64,000 nt of DNA from Lepidodermella squamata. Taxonomy: Eukaryota; Gastrotricha. The translations under genes were made by a program, and so were the position numbers. The stretch covers positions 372,001-436,000 of the forward strand of contig JBLDXI010000048.1 in NCBI GenBank assembly GCA_047495785.1, given 5' to 3'. How positions within the stretch are numbered: position 1 is the first letter of the stretch; each line of letters starts with the position of its first letter. Positions 1 to 13,176 of this stretch are shown here, piece after piece. Under the pieces are notes generated by a model, which saw nothing but the letters and a program-made list of their open reading frames with translations, was not told where the DNA came from and searched no databases.

Positions 1-2
1 AG

Positions 3-2898
3 AATCAATTTTTCACACCTTGCCGCAATGCTCAAGGCCAACTGGTGGCTTGCGTACCAGCCCTGGACCCCCTAAAGTTCGGCAAGCTGTGCCCGGCTAA
101 TACGGTAAAAAAAGGACGAATTTTCAATATAAAATTGGAGCAAAGGATTTGAGGAATAGAGTCTACAAAAGTAGTGAAAAGGGATTAGAAAGAGATTTGC
201 TTTTGCTTTTTCAGGTTATGCGACATTTCAGCAACGACATTTAAGCAGCGAAAAATTCGACTTTTTATCAATCGATTTTTTCGCAATTTTTTTCTGCCGC
301 ACTGGCTTCTTCAAAAATATATTAAAAATCTGAAAATATTAAACGCCCTTAAGTTGCTTTATCCTTGGCTTTATCTATTAGCGATATAAAATGTGCAAGG
401 TCCAGTTCAATAATTAATTTTTCGAAATAATTTTTATAGATCGCCGGCGCTTACTACGAGGATTTTGCGAAGTGTGTCGACGGCCAGAGTAAGATTTAAT
501 TCATAAAATTGAATCTCATTTTGGGTTAAAAAAGCTGCATTATTCAAATAGTTAAAGTTCCGGTCGATGAGAAGCCGCACATTCGATGCTTTGATTCTTC
601 GACTCGGAAATTCACCGATTGCCGGCCGGTCAGTTCGGGGTGTTTTGCCGCTAACGAAACGGGCCAATACTCGCCATACTCGTTCATCAACAAAAATACG
701 TGCCTGAAATGGGTAAGTCACCGCTGGGAAAAAATCTGCATTATTTCTAGAATTCGAAGCTTGATCGTGTTCGAAATGCGGGCGAACTCCCGAATACAAG
801 CAACATTATCCATGATTTATTTTAGATTAAAAAGGGCAAAATTAACAAAAAAGTGTCGATCTCAAAATGATGTAGAAAATCAACAAAATAATCGATTTTC
901 AGAAACAGTTCAGCCACTGTTGTTTTGGGCTTCTCTATAAGTGTAATTTTCATTTGTCGAAGTCTAGGGTAAATAAGAAATAAGGAAAAAAACATTTGCA
1001 CGGCGTTAAATCATTGCTCTTTTTACTAACACTTGTTTTCACGCCTGTTTGTGCACACCCCTTATGGTTTTCGAATTTCTGGTCTTCACTAGAATCTAAA
1101 AAATTGTTTATCATGCCCAATCGATGGACCTTCATATTACGCTCATTTCGCACTATGAGCGGTCAGTTTACGAATTATACTTCATCCTATGGAGCCGATA
1201 TCGATTCCAAGTATCGATTTTACAAATCAGTGATTTTCCCGATATCAGCCGTCTTGGAACCCAACATTGATTATTTTTCTACGTAGCACCATGTAGCTAG
1301 AATAAAAAGCCTAGGATCAGGGAAGGCATCAGTATCGATCAAAAACCGAAAACGCCGAAATCTTAAGGAATCTTAAACATTTAGTGCTGGAACCTCATTT
1401 TTAGCGGTGGAAATATGTGGACCCGATAATCTCTGAGAATAGTCTATACACCTATTTGTTAACGTATTTCAGAGTGCTGTGAAATGTCTAAGAGCTGGTG
1501 AAAAGTTTTGCTACAGCCATTGCCCGCGCGACTCGCTTCGTGTAAGTTTCCTGCAATTATACCGAAATCGCAGTAACCTTTATCTATTTCTTTCAGCTGA
1601 AAGTGTTCTCGAACTCAAAGGCGTTTGCCATTAATTACAACAACTGCGTTACCGATGTGCCCGTTCCGGTAATTGCTTTGCTCTTTATATTCATCCTTAA
1701 TTATCACTAAGTATCTATCAAGAAAGGGCACCTAAATATAAAGATTGAACCTTTCTGTATCCTGTATCATAGCTGAGCTGCATGAATGGTGGTATTTACG
1801 TTTCGCTGACTGAGTCCTGTAAGTGCCCGAAAGGCACATCGGGCACGCTTTGCCAACTAGGTATTTTAGCCTTACTGATTGCGAATCAGACATTGCAGTT
1901 TGCTATCCCATAGGAACGCCTCTCATCGTTTGCGCAAACGGTGGTGTGCTGTACAACGAGACGTCTTGTAGCTGCCCGGTCGGGTGGATAGGCAACAACT
2001 GTGCAACGCCTGTCCCGCTCGTCAGCCCGACACCGGTCAGTTTCGCTCAAGGCTTAGCCTACTGCAAGGCTATCAACAAGGCGCCTGTGATGATTCTTGA
2101 CGGCGATGCTCTACAAACCGCTATCACCAATGCAGCCGGTAAAACCGTTTGGGTCGGAGCGATGGCTAGATTTTCTTGGGCTAACGGCTACGATGAGTTC
2201 AAGTTTTGGCCGAATTCCGATTGGGCCGATGGTTACCCAAAAGGAGACGGCGATTGTAAGTTTCAGCAAGGTCACAATGAAAGTATTAGCGAAATCTTTC
2301 TTCTTTTTGAATTCTTAAAACGCTTGACACAGGCCATATTCTTTTTTAACCATCAATTGTTCATTTTACAAATATCGATTTATCCTTCGATCTATTTTCC
2401 ATGTAACAGGTGTTGCAATAAGCGTCAAGTATAGGCGATTAATCGATGTGAACTGTAATAGTGGCTTCGGCTACATATGCGTCGATAGAACGCAGCAAAC
2501 GTCTCCGGCACGCAATTTCGATCAGGCTAAACAGTTTTGTTCAAGCAACAGTCACGCTGGCCTGCTGTACTATTTTGACCCCAACTCGTTGAATTACGCC
2601 AACTATGGAGCAGACGATGCGATACTTCTCGACGGAAGACGTAATTCTCTCAATCAATTCGCGTGGAGAATTTCAGCTTACCGCTTCAAGGATACGGACT
2701 CGTTTGCACCGTGGAAGCAAGGATTTCCGAAGATGGAGACAGCTCGGCAATGTAAAACCATGTTGAATCGAGGTCAAAACTATATATATTAATGCAATCT
2801 TTTGATTTTCAGGCGTCGCGATGGAGCCCACCGGCGAGATTTTCGATGCCAACTGCGCCGAAAAATACCCAATGCTTTGCGAATCTGGTTCAAATTAA
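3..2898 (+). CDS. Secreted EGF / tandem C-type lectin-domain protein, 5' partial
   Basis: Nine exons join in frame: 3-104, 440-488, 552-712, 1473-1541, 1597-1668, 1773-1860, 1914-2255, 2410-2751 and 2813-2898 (stop TAA). They give about 436 residues and the 5' end lies outside the window. The first five exons encode a Cys-rich extracellular region of no family I know. Next come two EGF-like units (CMNGG...CKCPKGTSG and CANGG...CSCPVGWIGNNC), then two C-type lectin-like folds. The first has AYCKAINKAPV and WVGA; the second has AKQFCSSNS and ends AEKYPMLCES. The galactose/mannose motifs EPN, QPD and WND are absent, so calcium-dependent sugar binding is doubtful. The 1914 acceptor could instead be 1898, which adds five in-frame residues. 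A polyadenylation signal AATAAA lies at 3007-3012. The role is inferred: an extracellular adhesion or immune-type lectin. Confidence 0.8.
1235..1398. repeat. Dispersed repeat, copy 1 (intron of the lectin gene)
   Basis: This stretch and 39560-39744 share the same ordered landmarks: GATATCAGCCGTCTT, GAACCCAA, CATGTAGCTA, GGCATCAGTAT, CCGAAA and TAGTGCTGGAACCT. Spacing is nearly equal and divergence is obvious. Both copies sit in introns. No terminal inverted repeat or coding potential is seen, so the class is unknown. Confidence 0.7.
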
Positions 2899-3160
2899 AT
2901 CGTATTACTAGAGACCTGTGAATTTTTGAAGCAATCTGCCGAAATCTGTTGGGGCTAAAGCCTCTGTCTCTGATTAAAGTGAACGTTGCAAGCAAAATAG
3001 GGAATGAATAAACCATAAATTGAGGGTACAAGCTATACAAAGCAAACTTTATTTTTCAAATTAAAATTTCGGTAACCCAATTTCATCATCCGGTCAAGCA
3101 AAAAAAATGTAAGCAATGATGACAGCAAGCAGTCAATTTTTCAAAATTGAGCTTTTTCAG

Positions 3161-3246
3161 GCGTCGCTGCTATGCCTTCCGATGGCAAAATTTTCGACGC
3201 CCATTAAAATTACCCGGTGCTCTGCGTGGAACTTAATTCATACTAG
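3161..3246 (+). pseudogene. Dead duplicate of the last lectin exon
   Basis: A normal acceptor (CTTTTTCAG) is followed by sequence reading CVAAMPSDGKIFDAH, a stop, then NYPVLCVELNS. This mirrors the real last exon at 2813-2898 (CVAMEPTGEIFDAN...YPMLCESGSN). The stop falls where the real exon continues into the conserved Cys-Ala-Glu. It lies 260 bp downstream of the intact exon, so it is a remnant of a tandem or alternative terminal exon. Confidence 0.7.
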
Positions 3247-4448
3247 ATACAGGATGTACTGTTTCTAAAATCTTGTACCTTGGACATTAATGATTTCATG
3301 AATTTTTCGAAAGAAGCCTGGAATTGATTGCCATAACACCAGCCACCGCTCAGGTGTTCTCCGTCGCCTTCTTTGTCGACAGAATACTGCCCTGTTGTTT
3401 TCTGTATTCAATATCTATTCTATTCTATATATCAAATCTACTGTAAAGGCCATACATTTCACAATTCAAGGGCAGCATATATAAGCCGTTTTTGTGATCG
3501 GTAATCTGTATACCTATCGTTGCTATGAGCGCTAATGATGTATTATGACTAGGAGACAACGTTACCTCAGTTGATTTGAATAAAAATAATGCGATTGGAT
3601 CATTCGATAATGGCAACACTACACACAGTACTGACGAGATGAGCAAGTTTCTGTCAAAGAATTGTAAACCATGCCGGAAAAGTAGCTGGGCAATTTTTGT
3701 CCGAAAGCTTCAACGAAGACCGAAAAATTGATCAATACGAGCGGTTCCACAAATCAAAAGGGTACCCCTGTGGAATTAATCTACGATAGTCAGGTGCCCG
3801 ATGGGTCTTAGGGTCCCCCTTTGGATTTTTCGCTGGAGCCCCGAGCAATCGTTGGGCAATTTCGCCTTATTCACGCCCGTTTAGGTGCTGACAGCCAGGA
3901 AAGGGGCTCGACCGTGGACCGTGGAATACATTTTCTGTCGAAAATCCACGCCGACGCCATGAAGTTCAAACTGACCAAAACCTATAGTCGGACTAGGAGG
4001 ATTAAACTGAGGATTAAACTGAAATTTGCAGTTGATTTTGGTCATTTTTCAGTCGATTAAACGTTGCATTGAGGAGCTTTTATTTGCCCGTAAGCGTTGC
4101 ATCGAATTCTGAGCCCAGTCGAGCGAGTCCAAATTAAAACGCCCTGATTTATGCTAACTCAAAGGCCTCGATAGACAATTTTTTCAGTAACGTGCTATGA
4201 CAGTAAATTTTTTCAACTTCGCAAATTTTATAATTGGAAATAATAAACTGCTCAGAACGGTCATCATTACTTTATTTTGCTCATAATTCGTAATTTACAA
4301 TCAATACGGCTGACTCTCACAAATAACATTATAAAAAAAGCCTCAATCTCTTGGTTCTACGATGAGACAGGGAGGAGAAACGAAAAATAACAAGGCACGG
4401 GGATTTTCAGACAGCAAAAAATAATAATCGGATATAATAGCGCGTTTT
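3247..4448. other. Intergenic, no gene seen
   Basis: Between the lectin gene and the minus-strand gene at 4449 I see only short frames without recognisable domains or convincing splice pairs. The 79-codon plus frame at 3821-4060 has no homology I can name. Confidence 0.5.
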
Positions 4449-5627
4449 TCAAAGTCCAGGCGCAGCTAAAGCCTCAGCCATTGCGTTGAGAAACGCAGCC
4501 GCGGCCGAGTCGTCAATGCGGGCGCAATCGTAAGACAGCGTCACCGAGTAGAACGGCGCAAGAGTCGCGCCCTTCTTCCCGTCATTTCGCGGCACCAGCG
4601 CCAATGGAAGCTGCGTAACCGCCACAGCAGCAACCTGCGGCGGTTTTACAACTGCCGAAACGCGACGCAACACGCCAGCCGAGGCGTGAAAAGCTACGGA
4701 AACCGCGTTTCCACTCGCTTCTTGGCCCGAGGGCTTCTCGGCCTGCAGAAACGTTGCGACATCAACCACACTCATCGACAGGACTTTTCTCAACACGGCC
4801 TGGACCTCAGAGCCGTCTGGCTGTCTGAATGAAACTGCGATATCAGCGGCATTCAACTGTTCATTGCTCAAGTGGATTCGGGCTAAAACTTTAGCCGTTG
4901 TTTTCAGAAGAGTTGCGACTCGCAGATGGTGTAGGAAATTGGGCGGGCTCTGCTTTGATACAAGTGATTTAAGGACTGAATCGACGCGGGATAGGTTCAC
5001 GTCGATTGTTTGATAGGCGTGGGGAGCGGTGAATTTGGCAGTGGCTAGCAGTGAGCCGAGCTGTTTCTGGCTTGCGTTCAGTGCCAGGTCTGAGAATGGC
5101 GATGAGCCTGGGATAGCGCCGGGCTTCTGCTGTACTATCGAAGCAGCTGGTTTCAAGGCGGTTTGAGGTGTGGCTGCGGCGCCTGGTTTCAGACCAGAGG
5201 CAAGCGCGGCTAAGACATCGCTCTTCATCAAAGTTCCATGAGGTCCTAGAAACAGAAAAAAATTGTCAAAAATCACGAATCAGATTTTTGAGAGTTACAC
5301 TTTATCATGGAAAAATTCGCTAAAATATATGAGCAAAAAATTTTGGAACTCATTTATTCAAAAAATCTGAAACTTTTGAAAATATAATGCAAAAATTAGC
5401 GAAAGAATAAAAATCGGCATTTTTTCAGAAATGATTTCAATTTCAATTTTTCAATTTAAATGAAAATTTGAAAAATCGACAAAATTCAAGAAGTCTTCCC
5501 CAAGTTGTATTCTTTATTTATCGATAGATGAATTTAACAAAGAAATAGAATTACCTGTAGCTTTGATAAGCGTCGGGTTGAGGTTGTGCTGGTGGATGAG
5601 CAGACGAACGGCCGGACCGAACCGCAT
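4449..5627 (-). CDS. PDHX: Pyruvate dehydrogenase E3-binding protein (E3BP/PDHX type) lacking a lipoyl domain
   Basis: Two exons, 5627-5555 and 5245-4449, give 289 residues. Residues 3-38 are a peripheral subunit-binding domain (FGPAVRLLIHQHNLNP, then LIKATGPHGTLMKSDVLAAL), which docks dihydrolipoamide dehydrogenase in mitochondrial 2-oxoacid dehydrogenase complexes. The C-terminal 220 residues match the E2 acyltransferase fold. The catalytic DHRxxDG motif reads DCARIDDS near residue 265, so the active-site His is gone and the chain should be structural only. An in-frame TGA sits just upstream of the ATG (5'UTR ...TTTGAAAC), so no lipoyl domain is attached in this transcript. A TTTTAG acceptor lies 37 nt upstream (AG at 5666-5665). 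From memory, the Ascaris suum E3BP also lacks a lipoyl domain. The mitochondrial presequence is not obvious. Confidence 0.85.
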
Positions 5628-6069
5628 GTTTCAAAGTTTCAAATCAGAAAATAACCTCAACCACCTAAAATTGAAACAAAAAATCAGTCATACTTCGAAA
5701 ATTGCGGTTTTACAGTATCCAATGACGTACAAGTAAGTGTGTATATGACACAAAGCGCCTAAATTCATTCGAAAGATACAGAAGAGAGAGAAATCATCAC
5801 GATGGTACTGACTATATATTTAGTTATTTACACCGTGATTGCTCATGACGATGCTTTGTTTTTATTTACTTCAAAATTCGTCCAAAGCGATTGAAGATTG
5901 ATATACAAGAATCAAACCCGAAGGACAACATTGTAAGATGATGATTGAGACAGGACGAAAAATTGTTGTACGCGTATGAAAAGAAGAAGAAGACGAAGAC
6001 AAAATGGGCAACCGCAACTACTTTTTCTGAGCAATTTTCGTGGTTATTTCATGTATTCACACCGATCGT

Positions 6070-8506
6070 TCAAGAATCGCTGGCGCTGCTTCGCGAATCG
6101 TCTTCGTTGGGCGCAACAGCCGCGGCGCCGTTGCCGTTGCGTGCCGGCGGCGAGGCGCTGCGAGACCGCGATCGACTCGAACGCGAGCCGCTGCGTGATC
6201 GGCTTCGAACCTTGCCGTTCGCCTCGCCGTTCGCCGCCTTGCCATTGCCGTTTTTGTTGCCGGGGCTGTGAGAGCGAGAGCGCGAACGCGAGCCACTCAG
6301 TGAGCGGCTGCGACTGCGCGAGGCCGAGCGGGATCGAGAGCGCGATCGTGATGCTTTAGCCGCTCCGTTCTTCGCGGCGGCTTTCGTTAGAATCAGCTTC
6401 GCGTCTTTGAACTCGGTTAGCGTCTCAAGAGCAGTGGCCACAGCTTTCTCGCTGTCGAACTCAACATACCTAGATAGAAAAACGAACAGGTATAGAAATA
6501 ATTTTTGATAATTCAGCCTAATTTGGCGGTATAAGCTTAAAAATAAGTATTGAGGGAGTTGTTCAACAAACAAATTTGAGATTTTACATTATTTAGCCTT
6601 AAATTAAGTACTCGGTTCAAAAAATAGATTTGCAATAAATTCTAATTTGGAAGATCTTGGTTGAACGAAATTTAAAAAAAATCGACTTTAACCTGAGAAA
6701 TCAAACGAAACAGCCCAGATTTAGGAATTTTCGAATAATTTTACATATTTTGCAAAAATACATCGAGTGGTCTTGAAACTCAGCCCGACCAAACATATCA
6801 AACTTCTAGACTACTCGATTGAAGTATTCAAGATGTTGTTGACTACTCTCCTTGTCGTAATTTTTCGAGACAGGATATCGTGTCGGAGCAAAGTTTAAAA
6901 GGAATTTTTTATCACGTCGCGATGTCGAAATAATTTTATAGTTGAGTAAATTTATCATGAAATTCCGAAAAATTTTAAAATAGTTGGACGAATCAAGTAT
7001 TCAATATTTAGTTCCGCTAAAACCAAGACCCGTTTTCGCATAACTGAATTTGAAAAAATTCAAAATATGGTCCAGCCGAGCTAGAAAGTAGCTTGAAAAT
7101 TGAAAAATCAATGAGCTTACCCTTTGCCATCGTCGTGAACTTCGCAACCAACAACCTTTCCAGCCGCACTCATGAACTCTTCCACTTCCTGAAAAACATG
7201 GATTGTTTAAAGGCAGGTCAGAAAATCATTTTAAAAAACATGAGCTGAACAAAACAAATCGGAAAAAAAATCAAATTAAATTCAGGCGTCGCTCGTTCCG
7301 CCGGAAAAGCGCGTCAGCTCGGTGGTTTCGGTGAAAATCGTACGAATGGAATGGAAAGGAAAGAATCGCACGGATTTGTCGAGTAAAAAGCGCCCAGAAG
7401 TCGAAAATCAATGGCGTACTTACATCATTAAAATCATCATCAATCACGGGCTAGTAGTAGTCTGTGCCAAATGTTGTTATCATCATCATGAACATCATGT
7501 TTACTTACGTAGAACATCAAAGCCGCACGTTAGGACAGCGCTGGTACGTACGAATTTGGATTTTTACGTTTACGCACGAACATGCACGAGTGTAGTGGTA
7601 GTGGTAGTGGTCATGGCGGTGGCACGACTTTGGCATCAAATCGCGAGCGAGCGAGCGAAACGAAACGAACGCGTTAGGCCACCAAAATCATCATCATCCA
7701 TAACGGACGCAAGGCAGACGAGAATTTAGCTTTTCAAGGAAAATCAATCAAAAATAATCAAAATTTTTCGAATTTCTCAAAAAATAGCTTTGTTTCTAGA
7801 AGATTTTTTACGAATGAAATTTATTTAAATTTTATATCACAGATGTACATTTGATTGAAAGAAACGAAAAAAAATTGGTCAAAAATCGAGCGCCAAGTGA
7901 TTGGTTGTTCCGCTCAACTTGTTCTCAGCTGAATTTACTTTGACATTTAGCTATAAATGAAATTTTCAGTCATCTTACCTTGCGACCAGCATCGGCCGGC
8001 AAATTTTCAATATCGACGCGGTAGATCTTAGCCGGAGAGCGGGTCGCTGATTTCTTTGAATCCTTGCGAGCCGAGGTCGATCGACTACGAGTTCGGTGGC
8101 GGGCGGGTGGCGAATCGCGACGGCGGGGTGACCGGGATCGGGAGCGGGAACGAGACTTGGACCGGCGGCGATCGCGGCGACCACGGGACCGAGATCGGGA
8201 CCTGGAGCGGGAACGGCGGCCTCCCCTGCGACCGCCGAAGCGTTCGCGCTCGACGACACGACGCGGTGGTCCCTTAGCATGCTCGATAGTCACGCGTTCG
8301 CCACACATTTCCTTCCCATTCATATCGTGGACGGCGTCATCCGCATCACGAGCGTCGTCGAACTCGACGAATCCGTAACCGTTTTTCAGCTGAATGTCGA
8401 TGATGCGACCGTAGGACTTGAAAAACTTCATCACATCTCGCTCCTGAGCTCGATGGGGGAGACGCCCGACATAAACACGGGCTCTTATGTTATGGCGACT
8501 AGTCAT
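6070..8506 (-). CDS. SR-family splicing factor with two RRMs (SRSF4/5/6-like)
   Basis: Three exons, 8506-7979, 7188-7121 and 6469-6070, give 331 residues. RRM1 (residues 9-80) has RNP2-like VYVGRL and RNP1 NGYGFVEF, typical of SR proteins that select splice sites in the nucleus. An RS block follows at about 95-150. A second, weaker RRM (about 155-225; YRVDIENLP, KGYVEFD) spans the exon junctions. A C-terminal RS tail then alternates with Gly/Asn/Ala spacers and ends SSASDS. Two oddities stand out. The RS block lies between the RRMs, where relatives have a Gly-rich hinge, and the SWQDLKD signature of RRM2 is not seen. The gene starts 166 bp after ARP1 ends on the same strand, and an ATTTTTAG acceptor lies 10 nt before the ATG, consistent with an operon-internal trans-splice site. 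Confidence 0.88.
7189..7978 (-). other. SR-gene intron 1 with possible poison exon(s)
   Basis: This 790-bp intron contains a CpG- and repeat-rich island (about 7280-7720) unlike the AT-rich introns nearby. On the gene strand it shows two perfect GTAAGT donors (exon ends at 7509 and 7424) and GATGATGATG-type purine-rich tracts. SR genes often autoregulate through stop-containing cassette exons in such introns. No cassette boundary is proven here. Confidence 0.3.
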
Positions 8507-8672
8507 CTTAAAATACCCTAAAAATTACAGAAAATATTTAGCAAATTTCACTTTAATAATTACTATTATAATAAACAAAATCAAAGAGCAGCAGCCGCAC
8601 CAGGAATGGCAGACAGAGAAAAAGCAGATTAAATTGGATAATTAAGACACACAATTGCGGTTTGCAGAAGAC

Positions 8673-9797
8673 CTAGAAAAACTTTTTGTGGAGAATGCGA
8701 GCACCTTCGGAATCATATTCCTTTTTCGAAACCCACATGCGTTTGAAAGTGTCCAGCGAGGCCAAAATTGACCCGCCCATCCACGTCGAGTACAACCGTT
8801 CAGCGGGCGCGGAAATTTTGATTTTAATATCCTTAGGCGCCAACTTTTTCACCTCGCCTAAAATTCGTTCGCCGAATCCTTTCAGTAGAGTGCAACCTCC
8901 TGATAAAATAATGTTTGAATACAGCACCTTTCGCAGTTCAAGATCAGCGCGTTGAATGCCGAAAGTTAGCAACTCGTGAATTCCAGGCGATTCATCACCG
9001 ATGAGATCAGGGCGGAAGAGAACTTCCGGAGCGCGGAAACGGCTCATACCTAACTCGAATTGACTGCCGTCGGGCAGGGTATAGGCCATCTTCTCCGGCG
9101 GATTGATTTCGTCCTTTTGAATGTTCGAAGATACAAAGCAGGCGCGCTCTTTGATTTGACGCACAACCTCAAATTCGGCACTGGTTTTAAAATGACGCGC
9201 CTCTTTTCTTAACAGGAGACGCAGATAGTTAGTCACGTCACGCCCGGCAATATCAGCCCGCTGAATGCTGTGAGTGAGGGCATAGCCCTCGTAGATTGGC
9301 ACGGCATGAGTGACACCATCACCACTGTCTAAAACAATGCCTGTTGTTCGACCAGTTGAATACAAGCTGAGAACAGCTTGAATTGACATGAAAAGAGCCG
9401 GCGTTCCGAATGTTTCAAAGAAAATCTGAGCAGCGCGCTCGCGATTGCGAGCCGGGTTCAGTGGAGCTTCGGTGAGCAGAACCGGATGCTCTTCCGGTTT
9501 GATGTACATTTGATCTTTGGAGCAAAGCAGGAAGTGCCAAATGCGTTCCATGTCGTCCCAATCAGTGACGATTCCATGTTCCATCGGATAATTTATTCTA
9601 AGCAAGCCGCGGTGCTCCTCTGCACGTGGTCCAATGAAAGTGTCACCTTCGAGTCCGCCGGCCATGACACGGACGTGTTTGGGTCGACCAACGTAGTTTG
9701 GAAAGATATACTTAGGTATTTGGTCACCAGCAAAGCCTGCTTTGATCATGCCTGACCCGTTGTCCAGTACAATGGGCTGATTAGCGAGGACATCCAT
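8673..9797 (-). CDS. ACTR1A: Actin-related protein 1 (centractin), dynactin filament subunit
   Basis: A single exon encodes 374 residues, against about 376 in vertebrates. It starts [20 protein letters not shown] and keeps the actin-fold nucleotide motifs: LDNGSG near residue 12, [17 protein letters not shown] near 155 and [12 protein letters not shown] near 298. The ARP1-specific block [20 protein letters not shown] is intact and the C-terminus ends [12 protein letters not shown]1 builds the short filament of dynactin, the cytoplasmic dynein activator. It is the first gene of a minus-strand train with the SR factor (166 bp downstream) and E3BP. The absence of introns is unusual for this window. 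The identification is secure. Confidence 0.97.
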   Translation of the reverse strand: MDVLANQPIVLDNGSGMIKAGFAGDQIPKYIFPNYVGRPKHVRVMAGGLEGDTFIGPRAEEHRGLLRINYPMEHGIVTDWDDMERIWHFLLCSKDQMYIKPEEHPVLLTEAPLNPARNRERAAQIFFETFGTPALFMSIQAVLSLYSTGRTTGIVLDSGDGVTHAVPIYEGYALTHSIQRADIAGRDVTNYLRLLLRKEARHFKTSAEFEVVRQIKERACFVSSNIQKDEINPPEKMAYTLPDGSQFELGMSRFRAPEVLFRPDLIGDESPGIHELLTFGIQRADLELRKVLYSNIILSGGCTLLKGFGERILGEVKKLAPKDIKIKISAPAERLYSTWMGGSILASLDTFKRMWVSKKEYDSEGARILHKKFF

Positions 9798-10927
9798 GTT
9801 TCCTCAAAAATAATACTGTCAAATTGTCTAGATGAAGCCACGAAAAACCCAACGCAATTAATACTTAAACAAAGATATGGCTATGGGACTAGCAGTAGCA
9901 ACACTTCGAAATTCTGAAAGAGAACTCGCAATGCAAGCCAATTAATTACAAATCGAAGGATGAAGATGACCGCGGATCACGTTTCACTCTTTTATTACGC
10001 TTTATTCTTGTATAGCGTCTTAACCTGACTACGAAAGCCAAGCGCCATTGCTATTAACTACCAGAAACGCCCAAGGCGAAAAATTCCCAGTCATACGTAA
10101 GACGCCAAGAGCAAGGTAAAATGCGAAATTCGATAATGCAGGGGAAGTGACCTCCTATCGTTCTTCACCCCTCAAGGGTTTACGGACGGCGGTTGGTGAG
10201 AATGTCGCGAGAGAAAGATCGAGGTAAGCGGTAGGCGGCGAGCGTTTCGGCAAGCCCAAACCCCCATCAATCAATCAAAGTGCCATCTGCAGCCTCAGAT
10301 TTTCATTAATTTATGACCCATTTAAAAATAAAACTCTTGTGGTAGAAAATTTCCCTATTTTATAGATGTTATATCAAGGTTTGCATTTAAATTTTTTATA
10401 ACGATTCATTTCTTTTATACAGGGTTAGTACAGTTCCAGTTTGGAGTGGGACTTCAAGCGGGTCATCGTTCTCACCTGTGACGCTGAGTTCGCGGGGTTC
10501 ATCGACGCCTTAGTTCATCCGTAGGCGCAGGGCGCAAGAAAGAAAACTTTTCTTTTGCATGTTTCTCTCGCTTAACCGCTTTATTACTTTCGAAGTAAGT
10601 AGCTTGTTCGTTATCAGTTTACTGACAATGCAATCTACGATTGGCTACGAGCATTTCTTAGCCGAGGATACAAGCATCAGTAGGAATCGAGCGTTTTACT
10701 CTAGGCTTTAGGTTCTGACATTAGATAGCTATGAAGTTTTGAGGTTTCTGCTGACTCCCATTCGCCTGAGGAATTCCTCAAGAATTTAGAATTGGTCTTC
10801 TTTCAAAAATCCTGCCGCCTGTTGATATTGAAATTACTATTAGTATTTTCATTTTTTGTAGCGTGTCGCAATCTTGGTATTTACTAGACATTGATTACGT
10901 ATTTCGGCAAGTTGTGCTATCTTCCTC
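9798..10927. promoter_or_regulatory. Divergent intergenic region between ARP1 and membralin
   Basis: The two flanking genes point away from each other, so this 1.1 kb should hold both promoters. It has several GC-rich stretches (about 10150-10270 and 10440-10540) but no TATA box I can defend. A TTTTTGTAG acceptor-like site at about 10852-10861 lies some 65 nt before the membralin ATG and may be a 5'UTR or trans-splice acceptor. Confidence 0.4.
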
Positions 10928-12621
<1,694 letters not shown>

Positions 12622-13176
12622 TTAAGTTATACTGGAAAAAATCGCGCATGTGCCAGGCTAATATCTCTCACTCTCTCCTGTTACGTTTTTTTCGTATAAT
12701 TTCGGAAAAATATTTGAATATTTTATAAGAAATGACGAGAACCAGTTTTTTGTTCTTTCCATCCCTGATTTTTTTGGACTGAAATATGTGCGCAAGACAC
12801 TCAGATTGTTGCTTCAATGATAAATGGAAGCTACTTGACTTGCAAGTCTCTCATTCCCGGAATACAGCAGCAACTCAAATTGAAGTGTGGAATTTCTTCC
12901 GTTACGTCAGCTATTAAAACGATGTAGATATGTCGTGGGAAAAAATAATTCGACTAAAATATATGGTGAAAAACTGTTCGTTGTTCATGTCGTTTAATCG
13001 TTGTTGTTTTATATGTCGTTGCCGTCTTCTTCTTCTCCTGTACAGCAAATGAAAAACCGGGCCGGAAAAACGGCCCTTCATTGACTATATTGATGGAAAA
13101 TTCGAGGAAAGATGAATAAATTTTCGCTATTTTTTCTACGGAATTTATGATTTTTTGTAATTTTTTAGGATTTGAA
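12622..13176. other. Intergenic, nothing firm
   Basis: This 555-bp AT-rich spacer separates membralin from NAA40. It ends in a TTTTTTAG acceptor (AG at 13167-13168) 8 nt before the NAA40 ATG. No coding exon is supported. Confidence 0.45.

Noticed and set aside
1898-1913. Alternative acceptor for lectin exon 7
   Set aside because: It would give a 37-nt intron, too short to be likely, so 1914 was preferred; the frame is the same.
3821-4060. 79-codon plus frame
   Set aside because: No domain, no splice context, composition not clearly coding.
5945-6359. Plus-strand Arg-rich open frames
   Set aside because: They are antisense shadows of the RS-rich last exon of the SR gene.
8056-8521. Plus-strand frames opposite the SR first exon
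   Set aside because: Antisense to RRM1/RS coding sequence, with no domain of their own.
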